Below are positions 17,854 to 26,621 of a stretch of 64,000 nt of DNA, in pieces. The stretch's first letter is position 1; the number at the start of each line of letters is the position of its first letter. Location of the stretch: the NCBI RefSeq assembly GCF_004212215.1, contig NZ_QVFV01000006.1, forward strand, positions 209,645-273,644, written 5' to 3'. A program made the position numbers and the translations under genes. Source of the DNA: Leptolyngbya iicbica LK. GTDB taxonomy: Bacteria > Cyanobacteriota > Cyanobacteriia > Phormidesmidales > Phormidesmidaceae. The notes beneath the pieces were generated by a model. It saw only the letters and a program-made list of their open reading frames with translations. It did no database searches and was not told the origin of the DNA.

Positions 17854-18315
17854 GTGATTACTCTTTCGCTGCTACATCCTCTGAATAAAAAACCCGTCCA
17901 GCACTGGACGTTCGAAGAAGACTCCGTCATTCGAATTGGTCGCTCTACCGAAAATCAGGTGGTGCTCTACAGTGCCGTGGTCTCTCGCCATCATGTGGAA
18001 TTGCGGCAAACGGATGCCGGTTGGGAGATTGTGAATCTCGGCACCAACGGCACTTACCTGGATGGTAAGCGGGTGGCCCAAGCGATCGCGGAAGATGGAA
18101 TGGTGATTCGGCTGGCGCGTTCTGGCCCCAACATTCAAATCAACATCAGCCAAGAGGCCCCCGACTCGATGAAGGCATTGCGCCAACTGCAATCCAACGC
18201 CGAGAGTCGCACCAAGGTCGAGTTTAACGACACCCATTCCGCTGATGCCCATCCGACCCGCATTGATCCAGATCACAAGACCACTTCCGAGACATCGCCC
18301 TCTGTGCAGTCTTAA
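17854..18315 (+). CDS. FHA domain protein
   Basis: 153 residues from GTG 17854 (AGG 9 bases upstream); TTG 17845 is the alternative. An FHA domain fills residues 1-100: IRIGRSTENQVVLY, AVVSRHHVELRQ and NLGTNGTYLDGKRV carry the phosphopeptide-binding residues. The last 50 residues are polar and probably disordered. It lies 67 bases after the zinc-ribbon/FHA gene and 31 bases before the LRAT-domain gene, so an operon is likely. Confidence 0.87.
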   Translation: MITLSLLHPLNKKPVQHWTFEEDSVIRIGRSTENQVVLYSAVVSRHHVELRQTDAGWEIVNLGTNGTYLDGKRVAQAIAEDGMVIRLARSGPNIQINISQEAPDSMKALRQLQSNAESRTKVEFNDTHSADAHPTRIDPDHKTTSETSPSVQS

Positions 18316-18346
18316 CGCCAACGTGTTGTGAGCCGGGAGATGAGCC

Positions 18347-19042
18347 ATGGCGCTAGGTGACCAGGTCTACGCGATGCGTGAGGTGGCGGGGGTGCCGGGC
18401 GTCTATGAGCACCACGGCATCGACTGTGGCCCCGATGCCATCGTTCATTACTACAAAGGGGGCGACGTCCCCACTGTTACCAGCACCCCAAGGGACTTGT
18501 TTGCGCGGGGGGGCCGAATTTTTGTGAAGCCGCGATCGCTGGCTTTTTTGCCGCACATCGTGGTGCAGCGGGCCCAGAGTCGGTTAGGCGAACAGCGCTA
18601 CGACCTGCTGACCAACAACTGCGAACATTTTGCCAACTGGTGCAAAACGGGCCGCAACGACTGTGAACAACTGGCAGGCTTTGGGTTACAAATCGATCGC
18701 TATAACTTGCCCGACTTGCGCCGCTTGATCGAGGGTACCGCCAGCGATCGCGCCCCAGACGAAGCCATTGCCCTTTTTCACGATGCCTTGGGTAATATCG
18801 CCGCCGCCCACCAAACCCTCAAGCGCGAATATGACCAGGCCCGTCAGGATATGGACACCTGGGAACGGGTGGCAGCGGCCGCTTTGCAGCGCGATCGCGA
18901 AGACCTGGCCCGCGCCGCCCTGCATCGCAAAGTGGCCGCCAAGAAAAAGGTGGATCACCTCACTGAGCAACTCACGGAGCTGGTCGATGTGCAGCTAACC
19001 TTGGAGCGCAATCGCCTGCGGGCCGCTGAGCGCTCCTCCTGA
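18347..19042 (+). CDS. LRAT/NlpC-P60-like domain protein with C-terminal coiled coil
   Basis: 231 residues. Residues 1-115 form a lecithin:retinol acyltransferase-type domain: HHGIDCGPDAIVHYYKG gives the catalytic His pair region and LLTNNCEHFANWCKTG the NCEHF motif with the nucleophilic Cys. Family members are thiol acyltransferases or hydrolases acting on lipids. The C-terminal 100 residues are rich in Arg, Glu and Ala with heptad spacing (AHQTLKREYDQARQDMDTWE), so a coiled coil is likely. Third gene of the FHA row. Confidence 0.83.
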   Translation: MALGDQVYAMREVAGVPGVYEHHGIDCGPDAIVHYYKGGDVPTVTSTPRDLFARGGRIFVKPRSLAFLPHIVVQRAQSRLGEQRYDLLTNNCEHFANWCKTGRNDCEQLAGFGLQIDRYNLPDLRRLIEGTASDRAPDEAIALFHDALGNIAAAHQTLKREYDQARQDMDTWERVAAAALQRDREDLARAALHRKVAAKKKVDHLTEQLTELVDVQLTLERNRLRAAERSS

Positions 19043-19281
19043 GCGTTTGCGCAGAGAATTGGTCGGACAGGCTGCCAGTCTGCCTCCATCGCCCACCCAT
19101 TAAAGGCGATAAGGCACTTTAGGACAGCCAGGATGGCCATCCAACAAGAGCACATTACAAGCGCCCCAGAACGGCATTACCAAACCCTTACAGGATTCGG
19201 CTTGGGAGAGGGCTTTGGGGAGAAGATTCAGGCAGGGCTAAACGCATACGACGGCGGTTCCCACTGATTAAATCCCCCTGC

Positions 19282-20313
19282 TTAAAGCGCGAGCCCAGGC
19301 CACTCTGACATTGGCAGCTCGGTGGTGACACGGTGCATGCCAGCGGCGGCAAAACGCGCATAAGCTTCATCGGCAGCATCGGTGAAGTCCACCACGTCGG
19401 GCACCACGACGGGAGACGTGCAGTCTTCCAGCAGATACACTTTTTGCGCCAGTTGTGGATCGCGGGCGTTGATTTCCGTCAGGAGATCTTCTACCGACCA
19501 GGCCACACAGTGACTCTTAGCCTGACCCGCCACCACGATCGCATCAAAATCCAGCAGCTTGTCGGTAAATCGCTGATTCTTGCGAGCGATCGCGCTCCCT
19601 TGACTGTCTTCCAACACTTCAGGACTCAGGACAGAATAGTTTTCCGTCAGGGGATTGCTGCCCTTGACTTCATACAAGGTCGGACTGTGGCGGGCGATGG
19701 AATGAAAGAAACAAGCTTCTTCAATGGCGGACACGAGGGCGTGCCCAATGCCCCCCAACATGGAATGGTACGGCCAAATCGTGAGGGGATATTTGCTGTC
19801 GTAGGTGAGCCGCCGGGTATAGTGCAGCGCAAACTCTTGCAAATCTTCGACCGCCATGTAGGGGGCCATCTCCGGATTGACCTGCCATTTTCCGGCCACC
19901 ACGTCGTCGTAGCTGATCATGGTCATCGGTGCGGGGGGATTGCCCTGACTGTCAAGCCAGAATAAGGGATGGAAAATTTGGGCAGCGGTGTGAGTATCCA
20001 GAGTCGGGGCGATCGCGGTAATGACGCCCAAGTTTTGGTAGATGAACTGACACAATCGGCGATTGTCGTTCAGTGCGCCCTGGCCCGATCGCCCGCCCAC
20101 ATACAGTTCAAACTCAGGTAGGCAGAACGTATTTTGCACGTCAATGAGTAAGAGACATAGTCGTAGCGGATCTTGACTCGCAGGAGCAATGTCTTGCTGT
20201 TGAGCCCAGGCACGGGCCGCGATCGCCCGTTCTTGATAGGGCACACGATAGACCTGCGTCACTTGGTCAGCTTGGACAAAATCGGGGACCGGAAGGGTGG
20301 TAACAGGGGGCAT
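19282..20313 (-). CDS. Isochorismatase-like cysteine hydrolase (nicotinamidase-type)
   Basis: 343 residues, longer than the usual 180-220 of this family because of an N-terminal extension and internal inserts. The catalytic Asp is in LLLIDVQNTFCLPEF, and the nucleophilic Cys in VVAGQAKSHCVAWSVEDL. A second conserved stretch, YPLTIWPYHSMLGGIGHALV, contains the WPxH-type metal/substrate site. Likely to hydrolyse an amide such as nicotinamide, but the substrate is not fixed by the motifs. It stands alone between rightward genes. Confidence 0.8.
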   Translation of the reverse strand: MPPVTTLPVPDFVQADQVTQVYRVPYQERAIAARAWAQQQDIAPASQDPLRLCLLLIDVQNTFCLPEFELYVGGRSGQGALNDNRRLCQFIYQNLGVITAIAPTLDTHTAAQIFHPLFWLDSQGNPPAPMTMISYDDVVAGKWQVNPEMAPYMAVEDLQEFALHYTRRLTYDSKYPLTIWPYHSMLGGIGHALVSAIEEACFFHSIARHSPTLYEVKGSNPLTENYSVLSPEVLEDSQGSAIARKNQRFTDKLLDFDAIVVAGQAKSHCVAWSVEDLLTEINARDPQLAQKVYLLEDCTSPVVVPDVVDFTDAADEAYARFAAAGMHRVTTELPMSEWPGLAL

Positions 20314-20555
20314 AGTAGAAGTCCGAGACTACAAATCAGCAATCTGGACTAATCGCGATCGCGCCCGCGCTGGGGGCATCACCACAAAGAGACAAAAGAT
20401 TGCCGTGATGGTGATTAACTTAGCAATTTCCACACCGATCAGCGATGTACTCTGCAACTGCTCAGGCTTGAGGCATCGTCGGTTAAAAATCGTAGCGCTG
20501 CCCGTTATAAGCGAAAGTCAACCGCCATAATGTGTCCTAAATAGCGCCAAAGTTT

Positions 20556-21296
20556 GTGAGTCAGTTTTCTTCGTCCGACAATTTACCCCGTCCCGCCTCA
20601 GAAAGCGTTCCTGTTCAGAATCACGAGGCTACATTCGACATCATTCAAGCATCCGTGCTGGGACTGTGGGAAGTCGTGAATAATCTCACGCGCATTCGCC
20701 CCACGAAGCGCGATCGCTATCGGGTCACCATCTTTGGCTCGGCCCGCATGCAGTCTGAAGATGCTCTCTATGCAGGAGTGCGCCAACTCGCCAGCGAACT
20801 CACCCTCCTGGGCTGCGACATCATTACTGGGGGCGGCCCAGGGCTCATGCAAGCCGCCAATGAAGGCAGTGTCATCGCTGACCCCGAAGATCTCACCCGG
20901 TCCATTGGCATTCGCGTCGCGCTGGAGTTTGAGCAGGCGGGCAATCCATTTATCGAAGAAATGTACAGCCACCGGACGTTTTTTTCGCGGCTACACCATT
21001 TCGTGCTGATTTCGGATGCGTTTGTGGTGGTGCCGGGTGGCATCGGCACTAGCTTAGAAGCGTTGATGATTTGGCAACTGTTGCAGGTCCGCAAACTGCA
21101 CCAAACGCCGCTGATTTTCGTCGGCGATATGTGGGCCGACTTGGTGAGTTGGGTCGATCGCTACATGATCCAGCGGGCGCCCGCCCTGGCCGATCCCGCC
21201 GATTTATCCATTCCCCAATGTGTCACAGACTGCGAGGCCGCGATCGCCCTGCTCAAAGCCTCCCATGCCCAATGGCAACAGCGTTCGGAGCCCTAA
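20556..21296 (+). CDS. LOG-family nucleoside 5'-monophosphate phosphoribohydrolase
   Basis: 246 residues from GTG 20556. The LOG (lysine decarboxylase-like) signatures are clear: IITGGGPGLMQAANEG and VPGGIGTSLEALMIWQLLQ (PGGxGTxxE). LOG enzymes release ribose 5-phosphate from nucleotide monophosphates, in plants to activate cytokinins; bacterial members act in purine salvage. Ten bases separate it from the next gene, so the two probably share a transcript. Confidence 0.88.
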   Translation: MSQFSSSDNLPRPASESVPVQNHEATFDIIQASVLGLWEVVNNLTRIRPTKRDRYRVTIFGSARMQSEDALYAGVRQLASELTLLGCDIITGGGPGLMQAANEGSVIADPEDLTRSIGIRVALEFEQAGNPFIEEMYSHRTFFSRLHHFVLISDAFVVVPGGIGTSLEALMIWQLLQVRKLHQTPLIFVGDMWADLVSWVDRYMIQRAPALADPADLSIPQCVTDCEAAIALLKASHAQWQQRSEP

Positions 21297-21306
21297 TAAC
21301 TGACTT

Positions 21307-22635
21307 ATGAAAAAGGTTTTTCTGCTCGATACCAATGTGCTGCTGCATGACCCAGAGGCCATGCGGCGGTTTCAGGATAATGATGTGGTGTTGCCCATCA
21401 CTGTGATTGAGGAACTCGATCGCTTCAAAAAGCAGCCCGACATGGTGGGACGCAATGCCCGCCATACCTCGCGGCTCTTGGATGAGTTACGCCGCACGGG
21501 CAATCTGACAGAGGGGATTCCCGTGAGTCCGGCTGGCGGCACCCTCAAGGTGGTGCTGTGTCACCGGGAGACGTTGCAAAAACTACCGGTGGAATTAGAA
21601 GGCGATAAAGGCGACAACGCCATTTTGGCCGTCGGGCTGGAGCTCAAACAGCACTGCCAATGTCCCGTCATTTTAGTCAGCAAAGACACCAACTTGCGGA
21701 TTAAAGCCGATGCCCTGGCCTTGGCCGCTGAAGATTATGAAACCGACAAAGTGGATGTCGAAGAGCTGTATAGCGGTGCCTGTGAGCTCTCGACAACGCC
21801 GGATCAAATCGATCAGTTTTATGCCCATAAGACCCTCGATCTGCCCGAGGCAGTGTACCCCCATCAGGCGGTGACCCTGGTGGATGTGACCAAGCCAGAC
21901 CACACGGCGATCTCGATCGCCGACAGTCGCGGGCAGTCGCTCCAAGCCTTAACCCGGCAACCCAAAGAGGGCATTTTGCACATTCGCCCGCGCAATCGCG
22001 AGCAAGCCTTTGCTTTAGAACTGCTGCTGGATGATGCCGTCCCGTTAGTGACTTTGGAAGGGAAGGCGGGGACGGGGAAAACCCTACTAGCGATCGCGGC
22101 AGGGCTGCATCAAGTCATCAACGAAAAGCACTACACCCGACTGTTAATCTCGCGCCCCATTGTGCCCATGGGCCGTGATTTGGGATATCTGCCCGGCGAC
22201 ATTGGCGAAAAACTCAGCCCCTGGATGCAGCCCCTGTACGACAATTTTGACTTGATTTTTGGCACCACCGACTCCACTAATAAGCCCGCCCACTGGCGAC
22301 GGGGCCACGAAGAATTGATGGAGCGGGGCTTACTGCAAATCGAGCCGCTGACCTACATTCGTGGGCGCAGCATTCCCAAGCAGTTTTTGATTATTGACGA
22401 GGCCCAAAACCTGACGCCCCATGAAGTCAAGACCATTCTCACCCGAGCGGGCGAGGGCACCAAAATTGTGCTGACGGGCGATGTAGACCAAATCGATAGC
22501 CCCTATCTAGATGCGGCTAGCAACGGCATTTCCTACGTGGTGGAGCGGTTCAAAACCGATCCCTTGGGCGGGCACATGACGTTGATCAAAGGCGAGCGAT
22601 CGCTCCTCGCCGAGCGCGCCGCTACTCTGCTGTAA
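21307..22635 (+). CDS. PhoH-family PIN-ATPase protein (PhoH2 type)
   Basis: 442 residues. N-terminal PIN nuclease domain (1-140) with FLLDTNVLLHDP and the acidic VIEELDRFKKQ and SKDTNLRIKA stretches; C-terminal PhoH ATPase (about 230-442) with Walker A GKAGTGKTLLA, Walker B FLIIDEAQNLT and VLTGDVDQID. PhoH2 proteins are RNA unwinding and cleaving enzymes. Conserved acidic residues of both domains are present, so activity is expected. Confidence 0.92.
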   Translation: MKKVFLLDTNVLLHDPEAMRRFQDNDVVLPITVIEELDRFKKQPDMVGRNARHTSRLLDELRRTGNLTEGIPVSPAGGTLKVVLCHRETLQKLPVELEGDKGDNAILAVGLELKQHCQCPVILVSKDTNLRIKADALALAAEDYETDKVDVEELYSGACELSTTPDQIDQFYAHKTLDLPEAVYPHQAVTLVDVTKPDHTAISIADSRGQSLQALTRQPKEGILHIRPRNREQAFALELLLDDAVPLVTLEGKAGTGKTLLAIAAGLHQVINEKHYTRLLISRPIVPMGRDLGYLPGDIGEKLSPWMQPLYDNFDLIFGTTDSTNKPAHWRRGHEELMERGLLQIEPLTYIRGRSIPKQFLIIDEAQNLTPHEVKTILTRAGEGTKIVLTGDVDQIDSPYLDAASNGISYVVERFKTDPLGGHMTLIKGERSLLAERAATLL

Positions 22636-22790
22636 CTCACCGCCGGGGAAGGTTCCCTTGTTCTGAGACTTTGACCGTGACGGTTTGGGGAAATCGATAG
22701 GGAACCGTCCCCTTTGCCCCTGACTGATATCGCAATCCGCAGTCATGGGCAAAGAGCTCAAAAGTTTACAGAATGGGCATTGAATCTCAG

Positions 22791-22850
22791 TGTGAACAGT
22801 CGGCTCGGCTGTTCAGGAACAGGCAAGATGCCTGTCCGACAAAACTTGGA
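22791..22850. repeat. Dispersed palindromic repeat, copy 1
   Basis: Contains AACAGTCGGCTCGGCTGTT and then AGGCAAGATGCCTGTCCGAC. The same 60-base arrangement recurs at 24432-24491. It fills much of the 309-base gene-free gap after the PhoH gene (22636-22944); I see nothing else there. Confidence 0.8.
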
Positions 22851-22944
22851 TTTGATCAAGCCCCGCTTCCTCAGCCCCTCGTTTTTCTGCCAAGGCGATG
22901 AACAGAGCTATCTGCGCAACGCTATAAAAAAGCATTCCTGATGC

Positions 22945-23541
22945 TTAGGCAGTAGCCTGCAACGCCGCATCGATTTGCTGATACAGCGCGGCTAGCGTGC
23001 CCTCGTTATCCAACACCACATCGGCCAGTTCGGCTTTTTGAGCTAAGGGCCACTGATTCTGAATGCGCTGCTCAGCCGCCGCTGGGGAAAGCTGGTTGCG
23101 GGTCATCAGCCGCTGTCGCTGCGTGTCATAGGCACAGGTGACGACCCAGATCTCAGTAACCTGATCGGTCAAGTTGGCTTCAAACAGCAGGGGAATCACC
23201 TGTACAACCGTGGCCACAGCCGATAAGTTAGCCATGGCCGTGGCAAAGCACTGCCGCACATAGGGATGAATTTGCTGCTCTAGCCAGGCTTTCTCAGCCC
23301 GATCGCTAAACACAATTTGCCCGAGTTGTGGACGATCTAAGCTGCCGTCTGAACGCAAAATCTGGGTGCCGTAGCGAGCCGCGATCGCTCCCAAAATCGG
23401 CGAACCCACCTCAACCGCCTGACGGGCATACACATCGGCATCCAGAATCGGCACCCCGTACTGCTTTTGCAGATACTCGGCAACGGTAGATTTGCCCGTG
23501 GCGATGCCGCCGGTTAGTCCAATGATGCGCTGCTGGCCCAT
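22945..23541 (-). CDS. coaE: Dephospho-CoA kinase
   Basis: 198 residues. It phosphorylates the 3'-OH of dephospho-CoA with ATP, the last step of coenzyme A synthesis. P-loop GLTGGIATGKSTVA near the start, then the substrate-binding LDADVYARQAV, the PxLFE-type VIPLLFEANL and VTCAYDTQRQRLMTRN. Length is typical. Its ATG lies inside the end of hemD (28-base overlap). Confidence 0.95.
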   Translation of the reverse strand: MGQQRIIGLTGGIATGKSTVAEYLQKQYGVPILDADVYARQAVEVGSPILGAIAARYGTQILRSDGSLDRPQLGQIVFSDRAEKAWLEQQIHPYVRQCFATAMANLSAVATVVQVIPLLFEANLTDQVTEIWVVTCAYDTQRQRLMTRNQLSPAAAEQRIQNQWPLAQKAELADVVLDNEGTLAALYQQIDAALQATA

Positions 23542-24320
23542 TCCGTAATTGCCTGTGTCAGTCCTTCCAGGGTATATTCCGCCGCCTCAATATCCACCCG
23601 CCCCAGCAGTTCCCGGCAGGTGTCAGACGTTTTGGGACCAATGGAAGCGATCGCGACTTGCTCCAAATATGCCGTCCAATTGGTTCCCAGTCCCTGCTGC
23701 AACAGCTGACAGGTGTGGCGCACCGTCTTAGAACTGGCAAAGGTGATGACGTGGATTTGTTGCGATTGGAGGGCCGCGATCGCCGCTGGGTCAGGCGTTT
23801 GCGGACAGCCCGATTCATAGGCCGGGACTTCTGTCACGGTCGCCCCAGCCGCCGTCATTTCGTTGACCAAGATCTCTCGTCCACCACTTTCCACCCTGGG
23901 AAATAAAAGCTTGCGTCCCTGCACCGATTCCGGAAACGCCGCTACCAACGAATCTGCGACAAAATTGGGCGGAATGAAATCGGCCTGATAGCCCTGCTGC
24001 TGCAACACACTGGCGGTTTTTTTTCCCACGACGGCTAGCTTTACCGATGCCAACTCTGCCGGATTGCCCACCGCCGCTAACCGCTGCCAGAAAAAGGTGA
24101 CCGCATTCGCTGACGTCAAAATTAGCCAGTCGTAGGTGTTGAGATGGGCGATCGCCGCATCCAGCGGTTGCCAGGTCGAGGGCGGCCGGATTTCGAGCGC
24201 GGGCATTTCTAAAACCTGAATACCTGCCGCTTTTAGGAGGGTGGTGAATTGACTGGATTGCCCCGCCGATCGCGTCACCAGCGCTGTAATAGAAGCGGGA
24301 GCCGACGGTAACCGAGCCAT
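23514..24320 (-). CDS. hemD: Uroporphyrinogen-III synthase
   Basis: 268 residues from ATG 24320 (MARLPSAPASITALVTRSAG); a TTG four codons upstream is the only other choice. The HemD pattern is visible: VTRSAGQSSQF at the start, DWLILTSANAVTFFW, LAVVGKKTASVL, and the C-terminal VITFASSKTVRHTCQLL and ASIGPKTSDTCREL. It closes hydroxymethylbilane to uroporphyrinogen III, the branch point to heme, chlorophyll, phycobilin and corrinoids. It overlaps coaE by 28 bases, so the two are cotranscribed. Confidence 0.9.
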   Translation of the reverse strand: MARLPSAPASITALVTRSAGQSSQFTTLLKAAGIQVLEMPALEIRPPSTWQPLDAAIAHLNTYDWLILTSANAVTFFWQRLAAVGNPAELASVKLAVVGKKTASVLQQQGYQADFIPPNFVADSLVAAFPESVQGRKLLFPRVESGGREILVNEMTAAGATVTEVPAYESGCPQTPDPAAIAALQSQQIHVITFASSKTVRHTCQLLQQGLGTNWTAYLEQVAIASIGPKTSDTCRELLGRVDIEAAEYTLEGLTQAITEWASSASLD

Positions 24321-24431
24321 ACATCCAGACAAGCAAACACAGCCTTTTTAGTGTACGGCTTGTCGGAATGCTGTTGAACACTAGAGCAGATGCTTCCGCC
24401 TAACTGCGCTGAGGAATGGGACTTTAATGAA

Positions 24432-24491
24432 GTGTGGACAGCCGTCTCGGCTGTCCCAGAGCGGTCAAGATGCCTGCCTGACAAGACTTGG
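24432..24491. repeat. Dispersed palindromic repeat, copy 2
   Basis: Starts with GGACAGCCGTCTCGGCTGTCC, shown here without its full flank, and continues with AAGATGCCTGCCTGACAAGACTTGG. It aligns with 22791-22850 over its whole length. It lies between hemD and the HNH gene. Confidence 0.8.
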
Positions 24492-24562
24492 AGTTTTATA
24501 CAATCCTGATTCTGTAAGGTAACTCCCAAGCCCCCTGGTATCCTTAGCCCCAGCGGCGGCTA

Positions 24563-24955
24563 TCAACACCGCACTTTTTGCTTCGCAACCCACTCTGCAT
24601 GGCGCTGAATCTTCGGATCGGTTTTAATGCTTTCCAGCGTCGGAAAATGCTTGGCTAAGGCCATTTCATCGTAATGGTCGTGGATGCCGTCGTGGCACAG
24701 TCGACAAATCCAGACGCCCTGATTTAACTCCGCTTTGGAATAAGCCTTCTTAAAGCGAGTGCGGCGGTGCAGCTTTTTGGGAATCAGGTGATGAAAGGTG
24801 AGCTTGAGCGATCGCCCACAGAGCGGACATTCTCCAAAACAAGCAGTGGCCACAGTGATCGGTAATGCTCTCGACAGCGATGTTGGCTTCTCAATTGCCA
24901 ACTCGAAACATTTGCAGTGTAACGCTAGTAGACGGCTCAGCTCTAACGAGGGCAC
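24563..24955 (-). CDS. HNH endonuclease-like protein
   Basis: 130 residues from GTG 24955; GTG 24853, just before the zinc-site region, is an alternative start. An HNH/zinc-finger core is clear: CPLCGRSLKLTFHHLIPKK, then WICRLCHDGIHDHYDEM. The four cysteines bind structural zinc, and HH plus the later His residues form the nuclease site. Stand-alone HNH proteins of this size are common in cyanobacteria, with unknown biological role. No restriction or toxin partner is next to it. Confidence 0.8.
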   Translation of the reverse strand: MPSLELSRLLALHCKCFELAIEKPTSLSRALPITVATACFGECPLCGRSLKLTFHHLIPKKLHRRTRFKKAYSKAELNQGVWICRLCHDGIHDHYDEMALAKHFPTLESIKTDPKIQRHAEWVAKQKVRC

Positions 24956-24998
24956 ATGCTGGTGGTGGGCGATCGCCGGACCACTCTCCGGCGACCAA

Positions 24999-25064
24999 AC
25001 TCTCAGTTAGCCATTGCCCCGGGATACATCCGTTGATTAACCGGGGCAATGGCTAACTGAGAGT
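24999..25064. repeat. Perfect 24-base inverted repeat (foldback element)
   Basis: The arm 24999-25022 (begins ACTCTCAGTTAG, ends GCCCCGG) is the exact reverse complement of 25041-25064, with an 18-base loop. No T-run and no clear target-site duplication. It lies between divergent-facing ends of the HNH gene start and the Uma2 gene end. It may be a small mobile foldback element. Confidence 0.85.
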
Positions 25065-25124
25065 GATCAGACTGCAATCTTGCAACCCGTCAGCAGATCT
25101 TGTCCCAGCTCCGCATCTATTGAT

Positions 25125-25712
25125 TCATGGCTCAAATCGCTCGATGTGTAGCGTAAATCCTGGCAAAACGGCTTCCCCCGACATTGTGGTGGGGAGCGAT
25201 CGCACTTCTGGCGGCTGGCCCTGACGATAAACTTCGACCTGTTGGTCTTGAGGGTTAATTAACCATCCCAATCGCACACCGCTGTTCAGGTATTCCCACA
25301 TTTTTTCCTGCAGGGGTGGCAGACTGTCGGTGCGTGACCTCAGCTCCAATACAAAATCGGGGGCAATGGGCGGAAACTGTTGACGTTGTTCAGGGGTGAG
25401 GGCTTGCCATCGCGAAAGTTCGACCCAGGCGGCATCGGGAGATCGACTGCCGCCCCCCGGCAAGCGAAAAATCGTCGAAGAGCTGAACACTTTGCCCAGT
25501 CCTGTTTGGCGGTTCCAAATGCCTAAATCAATACCTAGCTCTAGTTCAGTGTTACCGCTTTCTCCGCCTACGGGGGACATCAGAATCAAGGCTCCTTGGG
25601 CATCGCGTTCGAGCGTTAGGTCAGGGTTATTGATGCAGAGTTGGTAAAACTGTTCATCGGTGAAATGAACGTTTTTGAGGTCAAATTTGAGCGGTAGGGT
25701 CAGGGATGTCAT
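25125..25712 (-). CDS. Uma2-family (DUF820) putative endonuclease
   Basis: 195 residues. PD-(D/E)xK-like core: SPDAAWVELSRW, then APDFVLELRSRTDSL and PLQEKMWEYLNSGVRLGWLI, followed by VEVYRQG. These are the standard Uma2 motifs with Asp, Glu-x-Arg and Lys/Glu positions. The family is greatly expanded in cyanobacteria; its biological role is unknown. Confidence 0.9.
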   Translation of the reverse strand: MTSLTLPLKFDLKNVHFTDEQFYQLCINNPDLTLERDAQGALILMSPVGGESGNTELELGIDLGIWNRQTGLGKVFSSSTIFRLPGGGSRSPDAAWVELSRWQALTPEQRQQFPPIAPDFVLELRSRTDSLPPLQEKMWEYLNSGVRLGWLINPQDQQVEVYRQGQPPEVRSLPTTMSGEAVLPGFTLHIERFEP

Positions 25713-25771
25713 GGCTCAGCTGGAGAAGGCCAAAGTAGCAGGGTGTTAGAGACTATATGCCTATCCTAATG

Positions 25772-25876
25772 TTAGTTTTCGGTACAAAAGGAGAGTCGTT
25801 GATCAGTGCTGGTGCCTTGATACTCGGTGTAATCGCGCCACCACTCGCAGCCCCGCTGCATTAGCGCATAAATGGG
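25772..25876 (-). pseudogene. Relic of a WD40-protein C-terminus, copy A
   Basis: Directly after the DUF29 stop, in the same frame, the bases read ALMQRGCEWWRDYTEYQ and then run to a TAA at 25774-25772. The first 57 bases (25816-25872) match 26403-26459 with about six mismatches. This tail resembles the end of cyanobacterial WD40-repeat proteins (RGCxWLxDY). Confidence 0.6.
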
Positions 25877-26302
25877 TTATTCCTCACCATCCTGCAGTGC
25901 TTGCTCCAACGCATAGGGGCAATCGGTATCCATAGCGAGGTGCGTTTCTTTGGCGGCTTGTTTACGCGCAAACTGATAGCACTGGGAAAGAATTTCAGGC
26001 AGGTAGTTGCGCAGGCTGGGGCTATCGTCCAAGATGTCGACAGTTTCTACGCGGGCGTTATCAATAGAAGCTTGCCAACTGGATGAACGTTTTTGGGGCT
26101 GATACTGCCATTTCAGGAGATGGGTGAGTAAAACGCGCAGTTGGCTTTTCAACGCTCGTTTGTCTCGCTTGGTCAAGCCGTCCAGCTCCTCTATTAAGTT
26201 GGGCAAGTCTAAATCGATGTAGCGATGTTCCTTGAGGGCGGCCTGCTGTGCTGCTACCCAAAGGTTGAAATCGTGATCGTAGAGGGGTTTTGTCTGAAGC
26301 AT
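25877..26302 (-). CDS. DUF29 family protein
   Basis: 141 residues from ATG 26302 (MLQTKPLYDHDFNLWVAAQQ); 43 codons further upstream stay open but look unlike the family. DUF29 pattern: YDHDFNLWV, IEELDGLTKRDKRALKSQL, LLKWQYQP, SSSWQASI and LPEILSQCYQFARKQAAKET. The family is abundant in cyanobacteria and of unknown function, with helical structure. The gene lies between two copies of a WD40 tail. Confidence 0.87.
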   Translation of the reverse strand: MLQTKPLYDHDFNLWVAAQQAALKEHRYIDLDLPNLIEELDGLTKRDKRALKSQLRVLLTHLLKWQYQPQKRSSSWQASIDNARVETVDILDDSPSLRNYLPEILSQCYQFARKQAAKETHLAMDTDCPYALEQALQDGEE

Positions 26303-26361
26303 GGTCAAGCTTCTCGAGTCTTTGCTTAACGATATCATTTGCAAAAGTATTGATTGCGGTC

Positions 26362-26517
26362 TCAAATGCCGTCGCAAATTTCGCGTAGCTGGTCGGGGGG
26401 GTCTTGATACTCGGTGTACTCGCGCCACCACTCACAGCCGCGCTGCATCAGGGCATCAAACTCCAGCGCTTCTAAATCCCACAAAATGACCGAACAGTGC
26501 CGTCATCACCGTCAGAG
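26362..26517 (-). pseudogene. Relic of a WD40-protein C-terminus, copy B
   Basis: Read leftward: SDGDDGTV, then after a five-base disturbance VILWDLEALEFDALMQRG and CEWWREYTEYQDPPDQLREI, ending at TGA 26364-26362. DGTV followed by LWDLEAL is the end of a WD40 blade, and the RGCxWW tail is typical of the last part of cyanobacterial WD40 proteins. No blades remain upstream. It shares 57 bases with copy A. Confidence 0.65.
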
Positions 26518-26621
26518 ATGAGATTTTTTCCACAAAAGAAAGCTGCGGTTAAGCGATCGCGGTTAACCACAGCCGGTGACGCTGCTCACTCGAATCGATT
26601 CGTTCTGCCAAGATGGCTAAC

